This document shows positions 24,242-34,200 of a stretch of DNA of 36,271 bases, piece by piece. The stretch's first letter is position 1. The number at the start of each line of letters is the position of its first letter. The notes beneath the pieces were generated by a model. It was not told the origin of the DNA. It was given only the letters and a program-made list of their open reading frames with translations, and searched no databases. The position numbers and the translations under genes are program-made. Source of the stretch: Candidatus Cloacimonadota bacterium (GTDB lineage Bacteria > Cloacimonadota > Cloacimonadia > Cloacimonadales > TCS61); assembly GCA_021108315.1 (NCBI GenBank), contig JAIORE010000316.1:1-36271 (forward strand). The letters are read 5' to 3'.

Positions 24242-25948
24242 ATGGCTTTTAATCCGCAATTTGCACGTATTGGAGAGATATTACAACATAATGGTGCAAT
24301 AACTGATGAGCAGCTTGCAGAAGGATTGCAAAAACTTGGAAATTTTCATCTTAAGATTGGTGAAACTTTAGTTAAGCTTGGATATTTACAAGAAAATGAA
24401 TTACTAAAGGCATTAAATATGCAATTGGAATACCCTTTAGTAGATGAAAACCATTTATTGGATCTTGATTCGGAAATTGTAAAAATGATTCCCGAGCCAT
24501 TTGCTGTTGAGAATAGAGTTATCGCCATAAGAAAAGAAGGTAGTGCAGTTGCTGTCGCAATGACTGATCCTGAGAATATTGTAATCCACGATAGTTTAAA
24601 AAAGATCCTTGGAATAGCAATAAATCCCTATTTGATAGGTGAATCAACTCTTACGGACACCTTGGAGAGATATTATAAAACAATTCGTACATCTTCACAA
24701 GTGGATGATGCTATCGGAGAATTTGATTTTGTGGCTGTTGATGAGGATGAGAAAGAGATTACAGTAGATTCTAAATCTGATGCTGATGCTCCGGTCGTTA
24801 AACTTTTAAATCTTATCATTATGGAAGCTATCAAATCCAACACTACTGATATTCATATAGAACCTTTAACAAAGAAAACTATTGTAAGATTCAGAATTGA
24901 TGGTGCATTACGAGAGGTGATGTCTCCTCCAATCGGATTACACGCCGGTATTGTATCATTAGTAAAAGTGATGTCAAAATTGAATATTGCAGAAAGACGC
25001 TTACCACAAGATGGGCATATTTCTTTGAAAACATCCGTAAAAAGTGTAGATGTGCGTGTTTCTATTGTTCCAACGGTTACCGGTGAAAAAGTGGTAATGC
25101 GTCTTCTCGACAAAGGTGAATTCGGATTTACTCTCACTACATTAGGTTTTACACAAGCAAATTTAGACGTATTTAAAAAATGGATTCATAGACCTTACGG
25201 AATAAATATTGTTTCTGGTCCTACCGGAAGTGGTAAATCAACTACCCTTCACTCTGCACTTAAGGAGATCAAAGATCCTGAAACAAATATTGTAACAGTG
25301 GAAGATCCTGTTGAATATCGCTTAGATGGTATTACTCAAATTGAAACCAATGAAAAAATAGGTCTTACTTTTGGTCGTTCTTTACGCTCAATACTTCGTC
25401 AAGACCCTGATATAGTTTTGATTGGGGAGATTCGAGATGAGGAGACAGCTGATATAGCGATCAAATTCTCACTTACAGGTCATCTGGTTTTCACGACTTT
25501 ACATGCAAATGATGCTCCTTCTACTATTACACGTCTTTTAGATATTGGGATACCACCCTACTTAGTCGCTTCGTCATTGAATTTAGTTATGGCTCAAAGA
25601 CTTATGAGAAAAATTTGTAGTCATTGTAAAACTAATTACTTCCCAAAAGATGGAGAATTAAAGGATGCTGGTATTTCAAAAGAAGAAGCAGAAGAAATAA
25701 ATTTCAAAGTGGGAACTGGTTGTGTACATTGTGATAATACTGGTTATTCAGGAAGAGAAGGTATTTTTGAGATGTTGGAAGTAAACACTCAAGTAAGGAA
25801 GTTAATTTTTACTGGAGCAAATCAAGATGAAATTCGAGATGCTGCTTATGAAAATGGTATGCAATCTTTGCACGATAGTGCTGTAGATAAAATGAAACTT
25901 GGTTTAACTTCGATCAAAGAAGTTATCAAATTAACTGTTAATGATTAA
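24242..25948 (+). CDS. pilB: type IV pilus extension ATPase PilB
   Basis: 568 residues, cytoplasmic GspE/PilB ATPase. The N-terminal MshEN-type region (LQHNGAITDEQLAEGL, LGETLVKLGYLQ-like repeats) covers about 8-150. Walker A GPTGSGKS is at 326-333, Walker B DPDIVLIGEIRDEE near 388-401, and the His box TTLHANDA follows. A zinc tetracysteine C459/C462 and C494/C497 is present, as in PilB/GspE and absent in PilT. Ribosome binding site AAGGAG precedes ATG 24242, overlapping the end of the lipoprotein gene. Confidence 0.97.
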   Translation: MAFNPQFARIGEILQHNGAITDEQLAEGLQKLGNFHLKIGETLVKLGYLQENELLKALNMQLEYPLVDENHLLDLDSEIVKMIPEPFAVENRVIAIRKEGSAVAVAMTDPENIVIHDSLKKILGIAINPYLIGESTLTDTLERYYKTIRTSSQVDDAIGEFDFVAVDEDEKEITVDSKSDADAPVVKLLNLIIMEAIKSNTTDIHIEPLTKKTIVRFRIDGALREVMSPPIGLHAGIVSLVKVMSKLNIAERRLPQDGHISLKTSVKSVDVRVSIVPTVTGEKVVMRLLDKGEFGFTLTTLGFTQANLDVFKKWIHRPYGINIVSGPTGSGKSTTLHSALKEIKDPETNIVTVEDPVEYRLDGITQIETNEKIGLTFGRSLRSILRQDPDIVLIGEIRDEETADIAIKFSLTGHLVFTTLHANDAPSTITRLLDIGIPPYLVASSLNLVMAQRLMRKICSHCKTNYFPKDGELKDAGISKEEAEEINFKVGTGCVHCDNTGYSGREGIFEMLEVNTQVRKLIFTGANQDEIRDAAYENGMQSLHDSAVDKMKLGLTSIKEVIKLTVND

Positions 25949-25989
25949 TAAACAAAAAAAGATATCCGAAAAATAAAAAAGGATAATAT

Positions 25990-27246
25990 ATGGCAGGTTT
26001 TCATTATATAATTAAAGATACAAAAGGTTCTAGAGTAGAAGGTGCTATCAAAGCCACTACTATGGAAGAAGCGATTGAAAAATTAGCACGTGATGGAAAT
26101 GTAATTATTTCAGTTAAAGCTGCTAGTGATGATGATAAATATAAAGGTGAAATGTCATTAGTAGATAAATTTCTATTGGCTATTCATAAAATTAGAACAA
26201 GTGTTAGACTAAAGATATTGGTTTTTTTCACTCGACAATTAGCAACCATGTTTTCTGCAGGTCTCACTTTAGAGAAATCTATTACTAATCTTGCTTCAAG
26301 TGAGAAAAGTAAGAAATTCAAAAAAATTCTTGAGAAAGTATCAACCGATATTAAAAAAGGATTTAGTCTTTCAGAAGCTCTGGAAGAACATCCTGGTGTT
26401 TTTAACCCGCTTTACATTGCATTGGTCAAAGCTGGAGAAGTATCAGGAACTTTACATACGGTATTAGATGAATTAGCAGAATATTTAGAAAAAATTGAAG
26501 ATACACGTATGAAGGTTGCAACAGCCTTTGTATATCCGATAATTGTAATTGTTTTTACAGTTTTAGTGATCTTTGGTCTATTCTACTTTATCATACCTAT
26601 GTTTGCAAATGTTTATGCAGATTATGGAGCAGATTTACCTGGACCTACTTTAATTGCTATTGCGATTAGTAATTTTATTCGAGGGCACATTTTTTTTACA
26701 CTCTTGATCATAGTAGGCTCATTATTTTCCATATTTATCTTCTATTTAACAGATCGTGGCAGATATATAATTGATAAGATATTATTATCATTACCAATTA
26801 TGGGAAATATGCTTAAAAACTCAATTTTTAGCAAATATGCACGAACTTTCAGTATTTTGATGGCATCAGGGGTTCCCATCATGGAGACCCTAGATTTAGT
26901 TAAAGGTGTTGTTCAGAATGGTGTTATATCCAAAGCTATTAGCAAAGCAACAAAACTTATAAAAGAAGGATATAGCATTAATGGGGCTTTCAAAAAGACT
27001 AATGCTTTTCCATCAACCTTAGTTCAATTGCTCGAAACAGGGGAAGAAACAGGGGAAATTGATAAATTGTTAGCAAAAGGTGCTCAATTCCATCAGAAGA
27101 TAGTTGATACTATTGTTGAACGGCTAACAGCTTTGATACAACCTTTGCTCATTATGGTTATTGCTGTACTTGTTGGTGGGATTATTATTGTAATCTATCT
27201 TCCTGTATTTAAGCTAGGTTTGGCTATGCAACGTGGATTGAAATAA
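25990..27246 (+). CDS. pilC: type IV pilus platform protein PilC
   Basis: 418 residues, polytopic inner-membrane protein. An N-terminal ~60-residue soluble part (FHYIIKDTKGSRVEGAIKA) is followed by two GspF domains (about 75-200 and 280-405). Membrane helices lie near 177-200, 228-250 and 382-405. Signatures include FFTRQLATMFSAGLTLEKSI and its repeat FSKYARTFSILMASGVPIME. It receives torque from PilB/PilT. AAAGGAT precedes the start, 41 bases after pilB. Confidence 0.96.
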   Translation: MAGFHYIIKDTKGSRVEGAIKATTMEEAIEKLARDGNVIISVKAASDDDKYKGEMSLVDKFLLAIHKIRTSVRLKILVFFTRQLATMFSAGLTLEKSITNLASSEKSKKFKKILEKVSTDIKKGFSLSEALEEHPGVFNPLYIALVKAGEVSGTLHTVLDELAEYLEKIEDTRMKVATAFVYPIIVIVFTVLVIFGLFYFIIPMFANVYADYGADLPGPTLIAIAISNFIRGHIFFTLLIIVGSLFSIFIFYLTDRGRYIIDKILLSLPIMGNMLKNSIFSKYARTFSILMASGVPIMETLDLVKGVVQNGVISKAISKATKLIKEGYSINGAFKKTNAFPSTLVQLLETGEETGEIDKLLAKGAQFHQKIVDTIVERLTALIQPLLIMVIAVLVGGIIIVIYLPVFKLGLAMQRGLK

Positions 27247-27262
27247 ATAATCACACATTACT

Positions 27263-27301
27263 AAAAGCTTGAATCGAAAATCTCGGTTTGAGCTTTTTTT
27301 T
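27263..27301 (+). terminator. intrinsic terminator between pilC and pilD
   Basis: AAAAGCTTGAATCGA (27263-27277) pairs with TCGGTTTGAGCTTTT (27283-27297) through 15 positions including three G-U pairs, with a 5-base loop and an eight-T run (27294-27301). It ends 13 bases before the pilD start codon. Confidence 0.85.
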
Positions 27302-27314
27302 ATGGAAACAAATA

Positions 27315-28091
27315 ATGATACCTTTAGAAATTTATTATATTTTATTAGCAGTTTTTGGTGCTGTATTAGGTAGTTTTTTTAACGTCTGTATCTTTCGTAT
27401 TCCCAGAAAAGAATCTATTGCTAATATACCATCTCACTGTCCAAAATGTAATCATAAAATTACTCCAATTCAGAATATCCCAATTTTTAGCTATATCTTT
27501 TTAAAAGGTAGATGCAAACAATGTAAAGCAAGAATACCGATAAGATACTTGATCGTAGAAGTTTTAGCCATACTCTTATTTGTTTTCATTTTTAGGTTTT
27601 ATAATAATTCATTGAATATTGTTTATGCAAAATATCTTACTTTGTTCTCATTTGGATTGATTATTTTTTTTATAGATATTGAACACAAAATCATACCTGA
27701 TTCTCTTTCTTTTCCTCTAATCTTATTAGGAGTTGGTTTTTCATTATTCAAATCAGTAGATGTACATTTTATGCAATCACTAATTGGAACAGGTAGTGGT
27801 TTTTTTCTTTTTCTATTAATTGCTTATTTCTGTTCAAAATCTCTTAAAAAGGATTGTCTGGGTGGAGGAGATATAAAATTGATTGCTGCTCTCGGTTCTT
27901 TTTTGGGATTATATGGTATTTTGATCTCAATTTTTTTTGCATCTGTTTTAGCGATTTGTACACTGATTGTAATAAGGCATGATTTAAAAAAGGAATTTCC
28001 TTTTGGACCATTTTTGATTTTGGGAACTTTGATGTATACTTTTTTAGGTGAAACTCTAATAAGGCTTTATCTTTCTCTTTGGAATTTATAG
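27315..28091 (+). CDS. pilD: prepilin leader peptidase / N-methyltransferase PilD
   Basis: 258 residues, A24-family membrane aspartate peptidase that cleaves after the glycine of PilA and minor prepilins and methylates the new N terminus. The methylase half shows GSFFNVCIFRIPR and the zinc cysteines C42/C45 and C67/C70. The two catalytic aspartates are D121 in FIDIEHKIIPD and D186 in GGGDIKL. Several hydrophobic helices fit the family. I chose ATG 27315; an in-frame TTG at 27288 lies inside the terminator stem and is unlikely. No strong Shine-Dalgarno is seen. Confidence 0.95.
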   Translation: MIPLEIYYILLAVFGAVLGSFFNVCIFRIPRKESIANIPSHCPKCNHKITPIQNIPIFSYIFLKGRCKQCKARIPIRYLIVEVLAILLFVFIFRFYNNSLNIVYAKYLTLFSFGLIIFFIDIEHKIIPDSLSFPLILLGVGFSLFKSVDVHFMQSLIGTGSGFFLFLLIAYFCSKSLKKDCLGGGDIKLIAALGSFLGLYGILISIFFASVLAICTLIVIRHDLKKEFPFGPFLILGTLMYTFLGETLIRLYLSLWNL

Positions 28092-28108
28092 GAGTTGATG
28101 GTCAAGTT

Positions 28109-28166
28109 AAGTATCACAAACAATCCTGTTTGTTCTTTTGCACAAACAGGATTGTTTGTGATACTT
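28109..28166. repeat. 25-bp-stem palindrome, copy 2
   Basis: Bases 28109-28133 pair perfectly with 28142-28166 around an 8-base loop. The sequence matches copy 1 (12621-12677) over both arms, with differences only in the loop and the outermost bases. It starts 17 bases after the pilD stop and lies between the convergent pilD and sprA genes; the following T-rich stretch would suit a plus-strand terminator. Confidence 0.95.
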
Positions 28167-28261
28167 TTAGTTTATTTGTTGTTTGAAAAACATATCTAAC
28201 TAAAATTTAGAGAATTAAGAAGAGAGAATAAATACATTGAACTTAGACAGGATCAGTCTCT

Positions 28262-31200
28262 TTAAAACTTAATTTCTACCCACATACTAAAATTCATTAG
28301 TGATGTTTTTGTGTTTCGTTCTGTATTATCAGTTTTCTCATATCTTCCGTTAAATCCTCCGGTAATATCATCGCTGAACTCATAACTGACACCAGGAGTA
28401 ATGGCTATACTCCATCTATCATCTGTAGTATTTATATCAACCTTATTATCGGTTTCACCGTAAGTTTTTTCCCATGATAAACCAATATCAGTTGTTAATT
28501 TATTTTTGAATCTAATTTTATCACCAATGAATGGTATTTTCATACCACCTGGAGCAGAAAAACTATATGAAATGTTACTTGTAGCTGAACGATTATCTAA
28601 AGTTTTTTCTATTGTATTTGATCCTTCGGAAATGTCTCTAGAAAAATCAAAGTTAAATGTAAATTTAGTAGTGAAATTATTTATCCAGTTTGCAGTCCAA
28701 CTCAATAATGGATTCAAAGAATATGTAGTTCTATCGCTTTTATACTTTGTCGAGTTTAGTTCACCGATTTTATTATTAGTCAAATTAAAGCGACTATCTA
28801 AGCTTGAGCTCTCCAGTAAACTATCAAGCCATGAAACTTTGTTGATTATTTTTTCAAATCCACTTAATCTAAGATTTAAATTTGGATAACTAGTACTGAT
28901 AGTATGCTCATTGCGACCAGTGACATATTCTACTTTATCAGTTAATGAATAGGAAAAACTTGTTGTGAGATTAGTGAAAAATCTTACTCCGGATGAAGCT
29001 GAAAAATCATTTTCGTAAGTTCTTTTATCTAATTCGTCAGTTGGAAATGAGCCTTCTAAACCAAGTTGATATATGAAATCGGGACGATTAAGTCTTTCTC
29101 TATAGTTTGAGCGATACGAATTTGTATAAGAAAATGATATGTTATCAAATCTTGCCATATTTTCCAAAATTGAAACAAGAATGTTTTTATTATTTTTAAT
29201 TGTCTTATTCTTACTTACATTTTCTTCTGGAGTATCTAAGTTTTTATTTTTATTTTCTTTTACATCGACTAATTTTTGCTCTTCGATTTGTTCGGTATCA
29301 TTTTCCAGATGAATTTCAGATTTATCAATTATTACATTCTCTAAAGTTTTGTCTTGATCTTCCTCGAATTTTGTTTTTTCTATTAAATCTAACTCTTTTT
29401 CATCTCTATTTTTGTCGAATTCTTTGTTTTCATTCTGATTATCATCTTTGTTTGGGGGATCATCTTGTTTTTCATTCTCGTTATTCTCTTTTTTTGCAGT
29501 TAGTTTTGAAATCCAATTTTCTAATATATCTTTGTTTTTTAATCCTAAATCAAGTCTGGCAGAACGAGAATTGTCTCCAGTAAAACTCATTGTATCAGAT
29601 ATTGTTGTCTTTTTTCGACTATCTTTATAATTAATATCACCTGTAACACCAGTTGTAACAATTCTATCAATGTAATTTGGACTATAATCTAAATGGAACT
29701 TCTGAGTACGATTTTTTTCTTGTCCGATTGGTATATCCTGCCAGTAATTTTCTAGCATCAAATCTCGATTGGTATTTAGATCATATTTTATCATGAAATC
29801 TGAAAGAATATCATAAGTTATTGAGGATGAAGTATCAACTGTTTTAGTATCAGGATTATTTGTGGTTGGTCGCCATTCAGTTTGAGTTGAATCTACATTC
29901 GTATTCCATTGCCATATTTTGGGTTGAGTTAGATTAAAGTTTATTCTATTAGATAATTTATTTGGGAAAAAATAAAAGCGATAATCTTTAAATAGTTTTA
30001 CAGATAAACTATCTTTAGGAAAATTCAAATCATATTTATGTTCTAAACCATATTTCATCGTTGTATCAATGCGAGTAGGAGAAATATTTTCATTTCTTTC
30101 TATTCTGGAACTTATTGTAGTGCTATTTAAGGTATGTTTCATGAAGAAATTATCAGTATTGCCACCTTTGCTAAAATTGACACTTGCAATTTGAACCAAA
30201 GATTCATTTTTCTGCCTTTTCTTATCCTCTTCTGAAAGATCTTCTCGCAAAATATCTGAGTTTGATTGATACAGTGGAATTCCAATACTATAATTTTTGG
30301 TGAGACGCAATGGGATTTGCATACTCCAAGCTGCTGGAAAAAACTTTCCTAAGGAATAACTATTAGAAATATTGATATTTTTCGTTTCGTCCAGAGAAGC
30401 TTTTGCATCCCGTTTAGCACTTTGCTGGAAATTGGGAGTTTGCCAGCCAATATCAACAGAAAAATCAGAAAAATCTGCAAAACTGGAAGAGAAGTAAGCT
30501 TGGGCAGCAAATCCTATCTCTTCATATGGGTTTGCAACACGAATATCATTTAAGTATAATCGTCCATTAAAGTTTTCTAAAGAATTGATTCCCGCATAAA
30601 GAAATTTGATATTGGAGAGAGTAGGGTTTCCTATTAGATCATATCTCAACGAATCAATCTCACCATCTGTTACTATTTTCAAAGATGAAATATCTGAAAA
30701 GGAAAATTCAATTTCGTGCCAACTATTTTGTAACATTTTTTCATGATAATCTTCTACCTGAATAATTTGCTTGATCTCATAATAATTTTGTTCATCGAAT
30801 CCCAGCCTGAAAAAAAATTCCTGTTCACTTTCGAAATTAAAAGTTTCATCTGGATATTCGAGATAAACCCAAAATTTCATACTATCATAAGAAAGCAAAT
30901 TTATACCCAAAGATGTATTTGAACTAGTAGGGTCAGAGATTTGTTGATGTATATAACCTTTATGTCCCGTAAGCAAATTACGGTAATCAACCAGTAAAGA
31001 TTGTTCCAACGTTTCTTCACCTTTTTTTTCCAAAACTGTGTTTCTCGGTGAAGTATAATGTTCTTTGTTTCTTTGATTATCTATCACGCTTAATTCGATA
31101 GATTCATCATTGGCATCTAGTATTTCTTGTAGAATAATTCTTCCTTGAGCATCAACAATAGGGTCCTCAACCCATTTATTCCCGATTACATCTAATTCAA

Positions 31201-34200
31201 TTAGGCTGATCATAGTTTCATTTTTTGTTTCAAACCATATTCTGGCATATCTAATCAATCCCAGATCTGGCTCATTTACCTCTGTTACAAAATCAGTATT
31301 AAATGGAATTCTAAAAAGATGCCAGTTGTTTCGCAATTCGCTTAGAAAGTATTCAGAATTAGCATATTCATCAGTATCATTATATATATCAAAAGAATAA
31401 TCAAAATACTTATTTGATTGGTCAAGAACACCGTTTCTATTAAGGTCTTCCGTATCTAATTTATTGTTTCCTTCTGTGCCGTTAATTCTAGAATAATCGG
31501 TGGAACCTGTTTTGTAATCAAAGTCATCATCGCCATCATCATCAGGATTGTAACCATCTTCATTCGGTTTAAGATCATCGTCTCCAATCTGATTATCCAA
31601 TCCACTATCTTCATTCTTATCATAATCAAGTTGACCATTTTTATCTGCATCTTCATTATTAAAATTTCCTACGCCATCCTTCGTATAAAAATCTTCATTA
31701 ATGTTATAACCTAAATTGATATGCATTTTTACCGGATCAACAGAAACAGAATCCAATTTTACTAATATCTGAATATATTTTTTCTCAGAATAATCAATTC
31801 CATCACCGAGATACCTCATCAATCCAGCCCAATGTGTAGTTCCAACCTCTGATAGGGAATCTATTTTACAGGCAAGAACAGTGACATCTTCTTTCTCTTC
31901 ATCAGCGGTTAAGCCTTCATATACAGAGCCAGCTCGTACATTGCTCTTATTATACCAAATCATATCTGCTTTAGGAATATTTTCTTCATCTGCTTTCACC
32001 GGTTTACTTCCAAAAGTCCAATTCTGTCTCGTAGTTCCCAGAGATGATGATTCGAGAATAGCTTCCATATCATCAATATATGCTTCTTTTTCACTTCCTA
32101 ATTTATCATTACCATAGATTTTAGGAATACTCATGCCTACTTCTGCAGATAATTCAACTTTAGAATCTGTTTCAGTTTTGATGAAAGGAATCCAATTCAC
32201 TATTTTTGTTAAAATCGGTGGATCATACTTGAGAGTTGCGTCAACATCTGCTAAAACAATACTTCTATTTTCATTGCCTATTTTGGGACGATCTTCTTGC
32301 ACTTTTTCCGATTGATAGATGAGAGTACTTCCAAAATTCATATTTTCATTAGGATCAAGATCTGCTCGAATTCCCATCAAAGTTCTTCTATCGAGAGAAA
32401 ATATTGGTTTGTATTCGTAATTTACTTTTAGAACTGCATTTTGTAAACGTGCTCTTTCTGAAAGTAAAGTGATATTTCCAAAATCATAATCAACCATATA
32501 ATCTATATTTTCTTCTAGTTTTGATCCATCAATTGTTAATGATACGCTTCCCGGAAGAATATTGGAGGCAGGCAACTCTATGAAATCAGAGCCGACTTGC
32601 CCTGTTATAGAAATATTCATCTTTGCCAGGTTGGTATTAACGGTAGTAAAATCATAAATATGTGCGAGAGTATCTTCCAAAGCATCAAAAGGTCTTAAAA
32701 ATGGAAAAAAAATTGTTCCGGCAGCAAGATCAACAAAACGATCATCTCCATTGATTATATCATCATAATTAGTATCAAGACGTAGATATTGATCATATCT
32801 TTCAAGCTCGGAACCTAAGGCTATTTCAGGATCAAGAAAAATATTTTCGGATGTATCGTCATTATAATCATAAAAATTTAATGAAAAACCAATATTCTCG
32901 ATATTTGTCTGTCCCAAAGAATATACATTCCGTAAAGAATAATCCCAATATTGACCTGTAAATTCATCAGTATCTTGCTGTTCACGTATTTTAATGATTT
33001 TTACCCAAATGGCAGAATGTGCATCTAAGACATTATTCCCAACGAGAAGAGGTGTTATATCATCATTTCTTTTATAGTAAACTACTCCCAAAGTAGAAAC
33101 ATGTGTTAGTGGAAAATTTAAGCGTATTATTCCTAATTCAGCATCTACAGTCCAATCGAAAATTTCTCTAAAATTATATACCATTGTATCATTAAGATTG
33201 ATTGATCTGCCTGTGATCGTTTCATCAAGATTTAATCCGGTTCCATCATCCAAAAAAACATGTATTGTTGAATCAGGAACAGGGAGATGGCTAATATCTT
33301 TAACTATCAAAGAATTATCAGAAGACAATTTTATAGCATTATTTGCCCATCCTGAAGGAATATTCGTATCTGCTTCAGTATAAAATTCAAAAAGAGAATC
33401 CGGTCTTACCATATAAAAATAATTATCTTTTTCAAAATCGTAACTTCTTTTCGTTTTATTTGCACTAGATTTTCCGGGAGTATATTCTTGGACATCTTTA
33501 TGAGATTCCTCTTTTCCAAAAATTGAAGTAACTCGCAGGTTTCCAGCTTCTAATTCTGTTTTTACTCCAAAAAGACCTTGAGATGAAATAGAACCAGAGA
33601 AAAACTTTGTACCTGAAAGGGTAAAAGCAATATCTCCACCTTCAACTTTTTTAACGATTTCATCTTCAAATCCTTCATACCAAATTTTTACTTCAGTAGG
33701 ATTTGCAAAAATATCATCATCAGAATTAGAATTATGAGTCACATTTACATTGATTTTTTGTCCTATTACTCCGTCCAATCTCAAATTTAGATCAGATCTC
33801 ATCTCAAAATCACCGTTACCAGATGTGTCATCCTCATTTTGATTAAGGCTGTTTTTTTGATGAGTATAACCAAAAGTGATTTTCTGACTACCGTTCAAAC
33901 TAAGACGAGCTGCTTCCTGTCCACCGAGAAATTTCTTCAAATGACGTGGCACTGCCTGAGGAGGAAGTTTTATTACAAAATCTTTGATCAAACCTTGTCC
34001 GGATGATCTATCTACATCTTTTAAAAGATCTTCTATTCTTTTATCTAATTCTGCATTATAATAAGTGTGAAAATTAATCTGTAGAAATTCATCAATGGTT
34101 AGGTAAACTGCAGGTACATTTGGAATTTCAATATTATTATATTTGAATTTTACAGTTACTAAGTTTTCATCATAAGAAATTTCAAATTGTGTTTTCTGTT

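Noticed and set aside
27288..27314. TTG 27288 as the pilD start
   Set aside because: It lies within the terminator stem and adds nine residues (MSFFLWKQI) not expected before the family N terminus.
29200..29583. Plus-strand open frame opposite the charged region of sprA
   Set aside because: It arises from the K/E/D/N-rich coding strand, giving an F/L/H-rich antisense translation without start signals.
31450..31680. Asp/Asn-rich calcium-type repeats in SprA as a dockerin or novel domain
   Set aside because: A similar TEDLN-type Asp-rich segment is part of SprA proteins in general, so it is not a separate finding.
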